Shown in pieces: positions 41,114-53,069 of a stretch of 64,000 nt of DNA. This DNA comes from Chlorocebus sabaeus (Eukaryota; Chordata; Mammalia; Primates; Cercopithecidae), in assembly GCF_047675955.1 (NCBI RefSeq), contig NC_132914.1:45408521-45472520 (forward strand), given 5' to 3'. Numbering within the stretch: the first letter of the stretch is position 1; each line of letters opens with the position of its first letter. The position numbers and the translations under genes are program-made. The notes under the pieces are model-generated. The model was not told where the DNA came from. It did not search any database and saw only the letters and a list, made by a program, of their open reading frames with translations.

Positions 41114-41560
41114 GGCGGGGCGGGGGGCTGGGGCACCGGCCTCACATCCCCCCAGTCGCCGGAGGCTGCAGAGCGACTGTGAGACGGCGAGAGGAAGGGA
41201 GGGGGCCGAGAGGGGGAGGGCCCTGGCAGCCCGGCCGGCCGGGTAGGATGACAATGGAAGGAAATGCTTTATCTGAGTCTGAGAGCGGGCCAAGGGGGAG
41301 GGGAGGGAGGGGGCAGGCGCTCGCGGCCCTGGGACACACCACCCCGGCAGACGCTGCACCGGGCGGCGCACAGGCGGGCCGCAGACACCACGCGCGGCCG
41401 GATCGCGGCGGGGTGCGGCGCACGGCCAGGGAGGCAGCGCTGAACCCGGAACGCCGGCCGCGGCCCCGAGCCCGAGCCGCCGCGAGGCGCTCCGTGCAGT
41501 GCACAATTCCCGGAAACCCAGCTACCTGGGCGCACGCACCCTCGCATACACAGCGTACAC

Positions 41561-43335
41561 GAGCACGCATCCATGTTTACAAGGGGCAGAATCATTTACA
41601 CAGCACACACTGGGGCTTCGGGGTGGACCCCCGTGCACACATTACATACCCGTACAGCCCACAAGCACGCGGGCACAGTGGGACACGCGTGGAGTCCCAT
41701 GTCCCATACAAGGAATCCCAGACGAACACCCCCCACCACACACACACACAAGCACGACTTGCCTCAGGAAAGTTCCAGGATCTGATTTGAATCACTGCCC
41801 AGCCCTCCCCCACTGGCACCCCCCACACACACACACACCATGCCTGCTGAGGGGAACGGAAGGGTCCAGCCTGTTCCTATTAAAAGAAAAAGGGTGTGGG
41901 GGTGGTGCAGATTTTGAAAGTTTTCTTTTTTTAAAGAAATTTCTCAAGGGATTTCCTTCCCTCCTCTCCTCTTCCTCTCTTCCTCCCATTCCTCTCCCTC
42001 CACAACCCCCCTCTTTCCCCCTCCCGGTCCCTATGAGTCAAACTTCAGCAATGTGCCCAGTGTCCCCCAGTGCATTACAGCGGATCACAGAAATGTTCCA
42101 GTCTGTGAGTCGGAATGCAGCCGCCTCCAGCCCTCCCTCAGCTAATAAACTCAGCTCAGGGCCGGCTTTAGGCAGTGGCCCTCCCTGCCTCTCCCTCCTC
42201 TTTTAGCTGGAGAGAAGGTCGGATTCAGGGGTCAGGGGTCGGGGTTAAGGACCTCGCCATTGTGCTTCCTGGGCTAGCTGGTCAACCATGTCTCCCTCCA
42301 GCAATCTGGAGCTGCTCCTAGGAAGAGGAGAGGTCCACCACGCAGGAACACTGGGCTCTCTGCAGCGTGAGGCGCCACCACTGCAAACCAAGGAGCAGCT
42401 TCCCCTGACCCCATCCTATCTCCCACAATCCTAAGAAACCCCAAGAATCCAGAGAAGGAGAAATTGAGGCCGCCCCAGAGGTGGGTCAGGTCTGATCGGA
42501 AGCAGGAGCCCACAGTGGCCTAGGAGGGCTTAGCCATGCTGGTCCTGAACTTCAAACCGTAGATTCTATTCTGTTCCCTCAGGCACAGCTCAGGACTCAC
42601 TATCTGTTGCTACCAGCATATTCAGCATGGGACTTCTTCAACCCCTTTCCTTGTCCCAGTTCTCCGTCGACAGGCAGATCCAACCTTTCTGCAATTGTTA
42701 ACTTATCCTCCCAAATGCCTTTCCTGGCATTCAAGCCCTACTACAACATGGCACCAGACTCCATACACATCCCTGCCCAGTGCCTCCTGGTACTTCAGGC
42801 TCAGTAGTGTTAGTCGCTATTATTACTATCATTATTTCTACCAGACTGGGCTGCTAGCTGCTTCCCATCATGTCCTCACGCTTCCGCACTCCCTTGCCTT
42901 TGCTCATCATGCTCCCTCCAAAATAAATGTCCTCCCCAGCCCCTTTCTCCTTCTGTTGAAATCTTTCCAATCCTCAAGACCCACTCCCTATCTAGTGGGA
43001 GGGAGGGAGGGAGCGAGGAAGGGAGGGAAGGAAGGAAGGACTGGAAGAAAAAGAAAGTGACTGTACCACTTTCTCCAGGAGGCTTTCCCAGATTCCCATA
43101 GCCAAGAGGGATTCTTCCCTGAACTGTGTGGTCTTTATACATTGACCTTCACCCACCTAGTCTACTTGTATCAACTCTCTTCCTTCCAAGAGCATTCAAG
43201 AGTGGATATCCATGAGTCCAGCTACTGCCTTAGTCATGGGTGCATTTCTTGCAGTGTCTTGCACAGAATTCAAACTTGATGTGAGTTATTTGTCCAATTG
43301 GGACAGATGTTCATGACTTTTAAGAACCTTCTCCA
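41561..43335. other. Upstream flank of HDAC7, no gene
   Basis: CA-rich patches (41,735-41,755; 41,823-41,838), a pyrimidine-rich stretch (41,950-42,030), unique DNA with an L2-like relic from about 42,670 to 43,290, and a purine microsatellite (42,996-43,040). Open frames here look fortuitous. Confidence 0.75.
42996..43040. repeat. (GGAG/GGAA)n purine repeat
   Basis: gggagggagggagggagcga followed by gaagggagggaaggaagg. Likely polymorphic. Confidence 0.88.
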
Positions 43336-43612
43336 GGCCGGGCGCAGTGGCTCAAGCCTGTAATCCCAGCACTTTGGGAGGCCAAGACGGGCAGATCACG
43401 AGGTCAGGAGATCGAGTCCATCCTGGCTAACACGGTGAAACCCCGTCTCTACTAAAAAATACAAAAAACTAGCCGGGCGAGGTGGTGGGCGCCTGTAGTC
43501 CCAGCTACTTGGGAGGCTGAGGCAGGAGAATGGCGTAAACCCAGGAGGCGGAGCTTGCAGTGAGCTGAGATCCGGCTACTGCACTCCAGCCTGGGCGACA
43601 GAGCGAGACTCC
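43336..43612 (+). repeat. Young AluY (Old World monkey AluYR type), missing its A-tail
   Basis: Very close to consensus: ggccgggcgcagtggctcaa, actaaaaaatacaaaaaact, agccgggcgaggtggtgggc, gagctgagatccggctactg. The ggctcaagcc, gcgaggtgg and gatccggc bases are what I know from AluYR copies of cercopithecine monkeys. The element stops at cgagactcc with no poly(A) and no visible target duplication. Confidence 0.9.
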
Positions 43613-45089
43613 AACTGGACAGCTACAGTACACTCTTTCACCCCATAACTACCCATGCTGACTCTCCAAGATACATGCTGTTCCACCTTAGGTATGTCAT
43701 CCCCAGCCCTCAATTCCAAGCCAGATCATCCTCCTTCCAAATGCCTCTTTGGTGTCCATAGACTCTTGAAAAACTACTTGGTTACTGCAGACCCCCAGCC
43801 ACATGCCTGCTATCTCCCTTGTCTAGCTCCACAATTGCTCCCAACCCTCAACACACACATATCCGTAGCTCTTATGTAGCTATTTCTGTACTAAAGCCAG
43901 GCCCTTTTATGCTCATTTCTTCCATGTGCATTGTGCATGCATTTATTTGTGAGTCTTCTTTCTCTTTTTAACCTCATCACTGGGTTTTGAGTGATCTGAA
44001 TAAAAAGGCTATCTCCCTGCCTGTCTGTCCACACACTGCCCAACATGTGGCTTTCTACACATACCAGGACTCACTGCCTCCAACATATAGTCAGAGAAAA
44101 AGACAGCATGTGCAACCTGCATCTGGGAAAGCTGGACTGTGTCTCTCCTTCCCCTGCCAGATTTACCTACCAGACCCCGCCTCATGGCAGAATCCTAAGC
44201 CAGTTTCTAAGTCACATGTCCCTTACCAGGATAAATTAGAAAGCCTCCAAGAACCTTAGAGACGTGAGACAGAGAAATGCAAGCTACCTCTGTCTCCTGT
44301 AGCCTGGTTACTATGGGGAGCCTTTTTTTTAAAAAGCTCTTGAGTCCAGGCCTCTCATAGCTTGCTCAGCTGAACACCTAGCAGCAGAGACTGGCCCCAG
44401 AGGACCTGCCTTGGCTTCCTGAGCCTTCCCTAGAGTCTTTGGCCAGCACAAAGCCTGAAGACACCCCTATCTGCTTCCCTTTGGGACTCTGGGCCTACTT
44501 GACCTTCTCTTTCTCCTTTTCCTCTCCTTCTTTCCTTAGTTAGCTACTGTTTACCATTCACTGCGTAGTAGTCCTTGCTATCCCCTGGACAAACATTAGA
44601 TCATTTATTCTGAACAATAATTCTTGTTATGCTCATGAGTAAGCATGGCCTTTATGTTTAAGAAACCTGACCAAAGTTGCACAACTAGTAAGTGACGGGG
44701 CCATTCATTCATTCAACAAATATTATTGGGTGCCTACTTTGTGCCAGGATTTAAAGTCCCAGAAAATTATCCAAACTTTCTGATACCCTCTGTTCCCAAC
44801 CTTCTAGATGTGGAGGCCACAGCCACAATTCCTCCCCTAGCCTGCGCTTCTCCTCACACACTTTCCACAAAGCCAACCAGAAAGTGCTCCTTCCCCAAGG
44901 CCTCAGTGAGATCTCAGTGGACACCCATTGTGTTGGATTAGTTTGGATCTTGCATTTCAGTTTCTGGATCTGGAATCAAATGCCAGTTCATAGGGTTTGG
45001 GACTTGCAGATTAGTAGGGGAGATTAGGTCCCCAACTCCAAATAAAGGGTTTAATGGGACCAGACATAAGAGATACAAGAAGTAGAGGA
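43613..45089. other. Intergenic DNA, L2/MIR relics
   Basis: L2-like sequence at about 43,650-44,000 and a reversed MIR at about 44,535-44,720 (ttgcacaactagtaagtgac). No gene seen. Confidence 0.65.
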
Positions 45090-45192
45090 AGGAAAAAAGA
45101 AAGAAGAAATGGAAAAAAAAGGAAGGAAGGGATAGCAAAGGAAAAGAAAGAGGGAAGGAAGGCCTGGAAGAAAAAGAAGGAAAGAAAGATAA
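45085..45192. repeat. Purine-rich (GAAA/GGAA) low-complexity tract
   Basis: About 100 nt almost entirely of A and G on +, interrupted by few pyrimidines. Confidence 0.85.
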
Positions 45193-45360
45193 TTTAGGAT
45201 TTATTGAGCATGTTCTACATATCACATGCTGTTCAAAGCCCTTTCACTTAAATCTCATTATTATCCCCATTGTTTCCATGAGCAAAGTAAAACTCAGAAA
45301 GACAAAATGATCTGCCCAAGGCCACAGAGCCAGTAAGTTACTTAATCCCAAGTATGTCTG
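45193..45360 (-). repeat. MIR SINE
   Basis: Reversed MIR: gatttattgagcatgttcta, cttaaatctcattattatcc, ccaaggccacagagccagta. Confidence 0.8.
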
Positions 45361-46084
45361 ATTCAGAGCCTGTACAATTTCATAGCAGGTCAAAACAATG
45401 AAGAAGCCATTGCCAGGGTCTCCTGTTCCAGTATAGCCTGCTTCCTTGAGGTCCCTATACATCTCATTTCAGATGCCAAGTTTCTGACCCCAACCATGTG
45501 GTCTCATCCCTGTTTCCCACCTTTACCTGTTGCACAGCACAGGCAGAATCAGAGGAACCGTATAAGTATTCTAGGTAGGGTTGGGGGTGTGGCTTTGGGG
45601 TACAGGCAGGCAGTCCCCTGTCTAGGATTTCACGATCTGAGGGAAGAGGTGCCAAATCCTTCTGGGCCAGAATTGGATGGCTAGATCAAGAAGAGGCTGC
45701 AGTGTGGCTATAAGTACCAGGGCCTCAGGTTGGGAGGGTAGATGACTGCGGGGACTGGGGCAGGTGGAGAGAACTAAGCTGGTCCCTTCCCCTTACCCCC
45801 ATCTCCCTACAGAGTCAACAAAGGTGATGTGGTTTCCCCTGTGGTCTGTTGCCCTAGACACCTGCAGTTCTGAATATACATGTATATGTCTATGTGCCAA
45901 CTATGTGGCAGGGGACACAAGGAGAAAGCATTGGGACAGGATGGGGAGGGGCAGGAAGCCAGACAGTCTCCTCAAGCCCAAGACAGAGAAGGTACCATGA
46001 ATGAAAAGATGGCAACGGTCACCCCTTTGACTATGCCAGATCCCCAGCCAGGAGCATCAGGAGAGAGCTAGAAAGGAGACATTG

Positions 46085-46260
46085 TGGGGATCAGGAGCCT
46101 GGGCTGGTAGTCAGGGAACTTGAGTTTTAGGCCCAGTTCTGCCATTAACTTCCTGGGTCACACCTTTCTAAGTCTCAGTTTCCTGCTTTGTAAATAGCAG
46201 TATCTTGGCTACTTACCTCACAGGGCTGGCCTGAAATCAGATGAATAATACATAAAAAGA
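46085..46260 (+). repeat. MIR SINE
   Basis: Forward MIR: ggcccagttctgccattaac, aagtctcagtttcctgcttt, gtaaatagcagtatcttggc. Another forward MIR fragment follows at about 46,490-46,610. Confidence 0.8.
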
Positions 46261-46370
46261 TTTGTACCACTGTGAGTTTTAGAATTATTGTCCTGATGGC
46301 ATAACAAATATTACAATTGCTTACTTTAGTTCCTGGATACACAACACACCCAGAGTGTGGAGATAAGAAC

Positions 46371-46396
46371 ATTAAAAACAAAAACAAAAACAAAGC
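46371..46396. repeat. (AAAAAC)n simple repeat
   Basis: attaaaaacaaaaacaaaaa and continuing to caaagc. Confidence 0.85.
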
Positions 46397-46619
46397 CCCT
46401 GCCCTTCTATTGGTCACAGAGTGTTGAGGAAACAAAACAAACACATAAAATACTTGAAAGCCTCTTGCAACGCCAACTATTTTAAAAATCTCACTGTGTG
46501 ATCTTGGCCAAGTTGCAACCACCCTGGGCCTCAGTTTTCTCATCTATCAAATGAGGGGGCTGCTTTAGATCATCTCTATTTGTTTTTCTGAGTCTAAAGC
46601 AGTTTTCTGATTCTGTTAT

Positions 46620-47400
46620 TCCAAGTGTAAATGAGTGCATCGCAAAGAGGGAAGACTTGAGTACATCAGGGCAGAACATGGCCTCAATGAAGCTGGCAAG
46701 TGTTGGTCAAGCTGGGTTTTGAAAGAGCCCAGAGATGTGAATCAGAGTGGGGAGAGAAGAGGGGGTGACATTCCAGGTAGAGAGAATGGCATGTGCAAGG
46801 GCGAGGCAAGGAAGCAGAGGGTGGCAAACAGATTAGCCAGGCTCAGGAATGAGGTTGGCAGGATTGGAGGGGCCTGGGGAGGAAGTCGGGAAAGGAAGAC
46901 TAGAAGGGGGCAGTCCCAGGGCTGAGTGGCTAAGATGTGAAAGTGGGGGAGGAATATGGGTGGGGAGAGACACTCTCAGCCGGAGTTCGGTGCCAAAGCC
47001 TGTGGAGCCAAACTCCACCCAGGAGAGAGGGAAAGCAGGGTCCCCTTGCCAAGAGGCCCCACCCACCAGGGAAAGCCCTTCCCTCCCTACCCTCCTCTCC
47101 CAGCTTCACTCCCAACCCTGAGGTAAGCAAGGCCCCACTTAGGCCAGAACCTTGTTCATGGCAGAAACACACCGATGGGCAGCCACCACATCCTTCTATA
47201 ACAATAATGCCAGCAGCAAAATAATAATAATGATAATGATGAAATAAACTACCCATCACCTGCTCTCTGATAAAACCCCTCAGCAGCAAAACCTCATGAT
47301 GTACCCATTCCATTTACTAGAATATTTGCTCCCAAAAGCTGCAAGTGTTTTGTAAGATTATCTAGTCTCCAGGATCCCCTAAACCTAACACTATATCAAA
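46620..47400. other. Intergenic unique DNA
   Basis: GC-rich, G-biased unique sequence with a small (AAT)n patch at 47,218-47,245. No exon recognised. Confidence 0.6.
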
Positions 47401-47408
47401 ACCACATA

Positions 47409-47704
47409 GGCCGGGTGCAGTGGCTCACGCCTATAATCCCAGTACTTTGGGAGGCCAAGGCAGGTGGATCATCTGAGGTCAGGAATTTGAGACCAGCATG
47501 GCCAGCATGGGGAAACCCCACCTCACCTAAAAATACAAAAATTAGCCGGGTGTGGTGGCACATGCCATTAATCTCAGTTACCCGCGAGGCCGAGGCAGGA
47601 GAACTGCTTGAACCCAGGGGGTCGAGGTTGCAGTGAGCTGAGATTGCGCCACTGCACTCCAGCCTGGGCAACAGAGCAAGACTGACTCAAAAAATAAATA
47701 AGTA
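47409..47704 (+). repeat. Alu SINE
   Basis: ggccgggtgcagtggctcac to a short A-rich tail. The duplication atcaaaaccaca/tta flanks it (47,395 and 47,706). Confidence 0.95.
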
Positions 47705-47860
47705 AATCAAAACCACTTAAAAGAACCTGTGAAAAGAAAGATTCCTGAGTCCTATCCCAGACCCCATCAGACTCTTTGAGAAGGTTGGATAGTACCCAGG
47801 AACCTGCAGCACCACAGGTAATTCTAAGGTGTGGTTAAGTTTGGGACTCCCTGGTCTAAT
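47705..47860 (+). mobile_element. MER20-like hAT remnant
   Basis: agattcctgagtcctatccc, agaccccatcagactctttg, gtacccaggaacctgcagca. It is disrupted on the left by the Alu insertion. Confidence 0.5.
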
Positions 47861-47864
47861 CCAA

Positions 47865-48510
47865 ACCATTCCTTTTACAGATGAGGAAACGGAGGACATG
47901 AGGAGGATGTAAATTGCCAGAGATGACATGGTTAATCAGGGCCGGGGCAGGCAGAGAACTCGGGCCCCCATGCTTCTAGGTCAGTGCTCCTTCCACAGCC
48001 CGCGCTGCCCAGCCTGGAGATGCCTGTGCCAGCAGAGATTATGGTCAGGGAGGCAGCCACTGGGCCATATTCTAATCATGAGTGAGAAGAAATTCGTCTG
48101 AGTTGCAAAATGCCTTTCTGCAGCCAGCTCACCATTACTTGCTCCAGTGGGCCCCTGCAGGGATACTGTGGTCCTCCCGCTGGCAGGCTTGAGCTTCGGC
48201 CTTGCCATATGCCCCAGCACAACCCTCCAGTTGCCCAGGGGCGATACTGGCTGGCAGACAGGATCCCACTTTACTACAAATCTCAATGCTTCCTATTTGG
48301 AGGCATGTACCTCTGACTCCAGAATCTCCAGGAGAGACCCCTGAGAAGGTCTTGGCCTGAGGACACTCACCTCTCTTTCCCCAGGAGTGTCTTTTAGGGT
48401 GGGTTTGGATTATGCACCTGTGAATCAGGAGATTAGAGGCAAGAAAGAGAGCAATGAGCTGATGGCGGCTAAGCTGGGAGGCGAGCAGGGGTGTCCTGGC
48501 TGAGACCCTG
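47865..48510. other. Intergenic DNA with MIR trace
   Basis: Reversed MIR core cagatgaggaaacggaggac near 47,878; the rest is unique with no recognised gene. Confidence 0.55.
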
Positions 48511-48525
48511 AAAAACTCCACCCGT

Positions 48526-48826
48526 GGCCGGGCACAGTGGCTCATGCCTGTAAGCCCAGCACTTTGGGAGGCCGAGGCGGGCGGATCACGAGGTCAGGAA
48601 ATAGAGGCCATCCTGGCTAACTCGGTGAAACCCTGTCTCTGCTAAAAATACAAAAAAAATTAGCTGGGCGTGGTGGCGGGCGCCTGTAGTCCCAGCTACT
48701 AGGGAGGCTGAGCCAGGAGAATGGTGTGAACCCGGGAGGCGGAGCTTGCAGTGAGCCGAGATCGTGCCACTGAACTCCAGCCTGGGTGACAGGGTGAGAC
48801 TCCGTCTCAAAAAAAAAAAAAAAAAG
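48526..48826 (+). repeat. AluY SINE
   Basis: Full-length with poly(A). 15-bp target duplication aaaaactccacccgt (48,511-48,525) and aaaaactccacctgt (48,827-48,841). Confidence 0.97.
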
Positions 48827-48934
48827 AAAAACTCCACCTGTGATCATCACCATTATACTCCTCTTCATCAACACACATTTGTTGAGCATCTGCTCTGATG
48901 CGAGGCACCGTGTCAGGCTCTCAGGCACAGAGGC

Positions 48935-48962
48935 AAAAAAAAAAAAAAAAAAAAAAAAAAAA
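48935..48962. repeat. (A)n homopolymer
   Basis: About 28 A in a row following a MIR/L2-like stretch (48,850-48,930), not attached to an Alu. Confidence 0.9.
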
Positions 48963-49347
48963 GCCACAGTGAGGAATTCATCACCTCCTGGGGAGCAGGA
49001 TACAGTCTAAGAACAGAACCTGGAGTGGAGAAAACTGTTGGATGAGGGATTCGAATAACATATGCCGCAAAGGAGAGGGTGGATTCAGAGTCACCAGAGT
49101 TCCAAGCAGGAAGAGACCTAATGGATCAATGTGGGTTGGGGAGATGGTTCTGCCCTCACCTGCTCTCCTCTGTGCTTGGGGTCTGAGGAAACCCAGAACA
49201 GTGATTCTAGAAGTCTGTCTCATCAGATCTCTCACTCCAGCTTGGCCTAAATGACTAGGGGTGGGAAGGCAGAGGAGGCAGAGACAATGTGCAGACATCT
49301 CCCTTGGGCAGGCCCTGAGTCCTGGGCTCCAGGGTTCCCTGCACTGA

Positions 49348-49352
<5 letters not shown>

Positions 49353-49388
<36 letters not shown>

Positions 49389-49673
49389 TTAGACAGAGTT
49401 TCGCTCTTGTTGCCCAAGCCGGAGTGCAATGATGCAATCTCGGCTCACTGCAACCTCTGCCTCCTGGGTTCAAGCAATTCTCCTGCCTCAGCCTCCCAAG
49501 TTGCTGAGATTACAGGCACGCGCCACCACGCCTGGTTAATTTTTTGAATTTTTAGTAGAAACGGGGTTTCACCATGTTAGCCAGGCTGGTCTCAAACTCC
49601 TGACCTCAGGTGATCCACGTGCCTCGGCCTCCCAAAGTGCTGGGATTACAGGCATGAGCCACCACGCCCGGCC
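49353..49673 (-). repeat. Alu SINE with (GA)n tail
   Basis: Inverted Alu preceded by (CT)n plus poly(T), i.e. an A-tail that has become (GA)n on the Alu strand. Perfect 16-bp duplication ccctgcactgagcttt at 49,337-49,352 and 49,674-49,689. Confidence 0.97.
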
Positions 49674-49704
49674 CCCTGCACTGAGCTTTTAAGAGATCAT
49701 TTAG

Positions 49705-50008
49705 GGCGGCACGGTGGCTCACACCTGTAAATCCAGCACTTTGGGAGGCTGAAGCGGGCAGATTACCTGAGGTCAGGAGTTCGAGACCAGCCTGGCCAAC
49801 ATGGCAAAACCCTGTCTTTACTAAAAACACAAAAATTAGCCAGGCGTGGTAGCGGGCGCCTGTAATCCCCGCTACTTGGGAGGCTGAGGCAGGAGAATGG
49901 CATGAACCCAGGAGGCGGAGGTTGCAGTGAGCTGAGATTGTGCCACTGTATTCCAGTCTAGGTGACAGAGCCAGACTCCACGTCAAAAAGACAAAAAAAA
50001 AAAAAAAA
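49705..50008 (+). repeat. Alu SINE, head-to-head with the preceding Alu
   Basis: Forward Alu starting ggcggcacggtggctcacac. Perfect 14-bp duplication aagagatcatttag at 49,691-49,704 and 50,009-50,022. Confidence 0.97.
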
Positions 50009-50039
50009 AAGAGATCATTTAGAAGCACCCAGAGGAGTG

Positions 50040-50280
50040 GACAGAGTGAGGAGGTGTTGTACTGTGGTTACGAGCAAGGATTTGGTGTCGAGCTGCTTGG
50101 GCTGGAGCTTGTTGCTTCCCCACTGCTTGACCTTACGATATTATTTAACCTCAAGGAGTCTTGGTTTCCCATCTGCAGATTGGGGGATGAAGTGCCTGCT
50201 ATATTAGGGTTGTTGCAAGGACTGATAAGATCGGGACATGAAATACTTAAATACAGTGCCTGATACACACTGGGCTGTTA
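50040..50280 (+). repeat. MIR SINE
   Basis: Forward MIR: cttgaccttacgatattatt, catctgcagattgggggatg, attagggttgttgcaaggac, ending acagtgcctgatacacactg. Confidence 0.85.
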
Positions 50281-51670
50281 GGGACAGAGCTCCAATGCTT
50301 ACATCAGTAATAGAAGAAAGTGTCCTGTCTCTTTTGTCTCCCTAAGCCTGTTTTCCTCTATAATTTGAGGTCTCAAAGTGAGTACTGAGCTGATTTATGC
50401 AAATGAATCCAATAGGGCCTATCGCCCAAGCTGACCTTTCTAGGGTGTACAGCCAGGCTACAGAAATGGGAAAATAGGTGCAACCTTCCTGATCCTCCTG
50501 AGATCCTCAAGTGTTGTCTTGAAGTTGAGGGGAACCTGGACCAGGCTGCAGGGAATGCCACAGGGACTGCAGAAAGGGCCTGGCCTCCCCTCCCAAAACA
50601 CTGCACATCTGGAGTGATCTGCCCATCTGGCTGCATCCCTGGGGCAATGGCCACAGCTGTTATTTGAGGGAGGAAACATCCAGCTCCTTAGCCAGTGCCT
50701 GGGGGTGGGGAGTGGGGGGGGCTATAAATAACTAAGAGAACCAGGGGGCCAACGTTGACCTTTGAGGGGCAGGAGCTGGTGACTTCCCCCTCCTTGCTTG
50801 AGTCCAGAGCCAGAGTTTTAGCAAAACAGGAAGAGGCAGCAGCAGCTTCTGGGAAAGTGGGAGTGGCTCCCCTTCCCCCATTTGCCTGGGGCCTTCGGAT
50901 CCCAGCCAGGACCTGGGAGAGGTGGAGTCATCTAGGCAAGAAGAGGGAGGGGCAGACCCACGCAGACTGGGCCCCAGCTTCAGTGCCCTCAAATGGCGCA
51001 GCCGGGGCACAGGAAAAGGAGAATGAGACAGAGAAGGGCAGCCCAATGGAGTATATCTGCCACCCTGGTCCCCTCCTGTTTCCTTCTGTTCCCCAGGAAG
51101 GATAGGCATTAGAAATGGAGCTCAAAATGTGCCTGTGACCCAGGTAGTGTACAGGGAGGTTCAAGGTCAAGTTGAGTACACCTCCATCTCTCATCCCCTC
51201 CCAGCCTGCAGGGAGCTGAGCCTGAACCCAAGTGGGTAGGAGGGAGGGCTCTAGACAGGGGGAAGGACACCTCTGGGCTTCTGGAAAGAGATCCAGGACC
51301 TGGCCCAGGTGGAATGATAGAAAAATCTTCCAAATAACTATCAAGGTGAGGCAATCCAAAGGTCTGGGTGGTCCTGGGTGAGTGCTTTTCCAGAAAAATG
51401 GGGCATCTACAGGAACAAGCTCTTATGAGGCCTCAGTCCAGAGACCCTCATAAAGTCAAAGACTGAAGGAATTATCCAGGAAATGTTGCCTGGCTTTGCT
51501 TTGCCTGAGTGAGGCTGGCCACCGAGAATCTGTCCTTCGGTGTCTGGAGACATCTGGTTGGAGCTCTGGCTGGCCCACACCTCTAGCAGGGTCTGTACCT
51601 GTGTCTGTCATGGACTGCCCTTGTCTCCTGAGCCTGGAGCCCCACATTTCACCTGCTGGGAGGGTCTAGA
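50281..51670. other. Intergenic unique DNA with one regulatory-looking segment
   Basis: No gene or major repeat. The segment 50,690-51,000 has a G-run, a MEF2/TATA-type CTATAAATAA (50,722-50,731) and a nuclear-receptor half-site-like ttgacctttg shortly after (50,755-50,764). Confidence 0.5.
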
Positions 51671-51671
51671 T

Positions 51672-51992
51672 CAGCGCTGTCCAATGGAAACAGAATGTGA
51701 GCCACATATGTAACTTATTTTCTATTAGCCACATCAAAAAAAGGAAAAATAAACAGGTGAAATTCATTTTAGTAGTATATTTACGTAACCTAATAGAGTA
51801 AATCTAAAACATTATTTTGATATGCAATCAAAATAAAAAATTACTAATGAAACCTTTTACTTTTTTTTTCCATACTCAGTGTTTGAAAGCCAGTGTATAT
51901 TTTATACTTATAGCACATTTCAATTCTGACTGGCCACATTTCAAGTGCTTAGTAGCCACATGTGGCCACTGGCTACTGTATGAACAGCACAA
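51672..51992 (+). mobile_element. hAT-Charlie non-autonomous element (MER33/MER3-like)
   Basis: Left end cagcgctgtccaatgg and right end tgtatgaacagcac are imperfect inverted repeats. gtgagccacatatgtaactt and gtagccacatgtggccactg are landmarks. Flanked by 8-bp gtctagat / gtttagac. The exact subfamily is uncertain. Confidence 0.75.
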
Positions 51993-52782
51993 GTTTAGAC
52001 TTATAGCTTTGCCTCTTCTGCATCCCTTCCAGTCTCTTGTTGGAGAAGAGGCTCAAGAGGTGAAGGAAAACGCTGGTGAGGTCAGTGTAAAGGGTTAATT
52101 TGCTCTAGGAGGGTGACCACTCCCTTTGGCTTTCAAGCATCTGTCTCTAGATCTGGATCAGTTCTAGTGTCCAGGCAGGCAAGGAAATTGAGGGATGGAG
52201 CAGCATCTTCCCTGACAACTGGCCTTTTCCTGCCCTTCCCAGAGCTCTTTCTCTGAGCAGAAGGTTGATAGAATCCGATTGCCTCTTCAGGCTCATTAGC
52301 CTCCACCTTCCTCTTTCCTCTCCCAAAAGCGACTCCAAACCCAAAGGTATTTGAGTAGCTGAGTTAGGGAATATGGGAGGAGAAGCAAATTTGGAGGAAA
52401 ATGCAGAATGGAGCTTTGCACAGGTGGAGTTTGAGGTGCTGGTGGGATGAACAAGGGGGGCTGTTGAGTGGACAGTTGGTATCTGGAGCTCAGGGAAGAA
52501 TTTGGAGGTCATCAGTGAGAGATTAAATTGTAAGAGTGAATGACATCACAAGAGCAGGGGAGAAGAGAGGAGAGAAGGGAAGGGCAGGGAAGATGGCTAA
52601 ATACAGAAACCTGAGAAAACAAAGATTTCGGATGGGCGAGGAGTGGAAGCTGGAGGAGGTCAGGAGCAGTCACAGATTTCAGTGAAGCAAGAGGAAGTAC
52701 ATTGGAATCCCAAGTGGAAGAGAATGTCAAGAAGGAGAGACTCACACTTGGTTGCAGTTGACAATGCTTTAAAATCATTCTT

Positions 52783-53069
52783 TTTTTTTTTTTTTGAGAT
52801 GAAGTTGTGCTCTGTCGCCCAGGCTGGAGTGCAGTGGTGTGATCTCGGCTCACTGCAACCTCCACCTCCCGGGTTCAAGTGATTCTCCTGCCTCAGCCTC
52901 CTGAGTAGCTGGGATTACAGGCACCAGCCACCAGGCCCGGCTAATTTTTACATTTTTAGTAGAGACAAGGTTTTACCATGTTGGCCAGGCTGGTCTGACC
53001 ACAGGCAATCTGCCTGCCTCGGCCTCCCAAAGTGCTGGGATTACAGGTGTGAGCCACCGCACCTGGCCC
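52783..53069 (-). repeat. Alu SINE
   Basis: Poly(T), inverted Alu body, ending gagccaccgcacctggcc. 13-bp duplication taaaatcattctt at 52,770-52,782 and 53,070-53,082. Confidence 0.97.

Larger units (their letters stand above)
40600..41560 (-). promoter_or_regulatory. HDAC7: HDAC7 CpG-island promoter, first exon and 5' leader
   Basis: About 1 kb very rich in CG dinucleotides, with GC-box-like ggggcggg runs and no TATA box near the start. Exon 1 (ATG 41,079-41,077) lies inside it. The exact start site cannot be read from sequence; the leader probably begins within about 41,100-41,300. CA-rich flanking DNA starts near 41,560. Such islands usually drive dispersed, bidirectional initiation. Confidence 0.85.

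Noticed and set aside
40567..41790. 407-codon + strand open frame across the CpG island
   Set aside because: Its length comes from high GC content, which lowers stop frequency. The translation is Gly/Ala/Pro/Arg-rich without domains, and it is antisense to HDAC7 exon 1.
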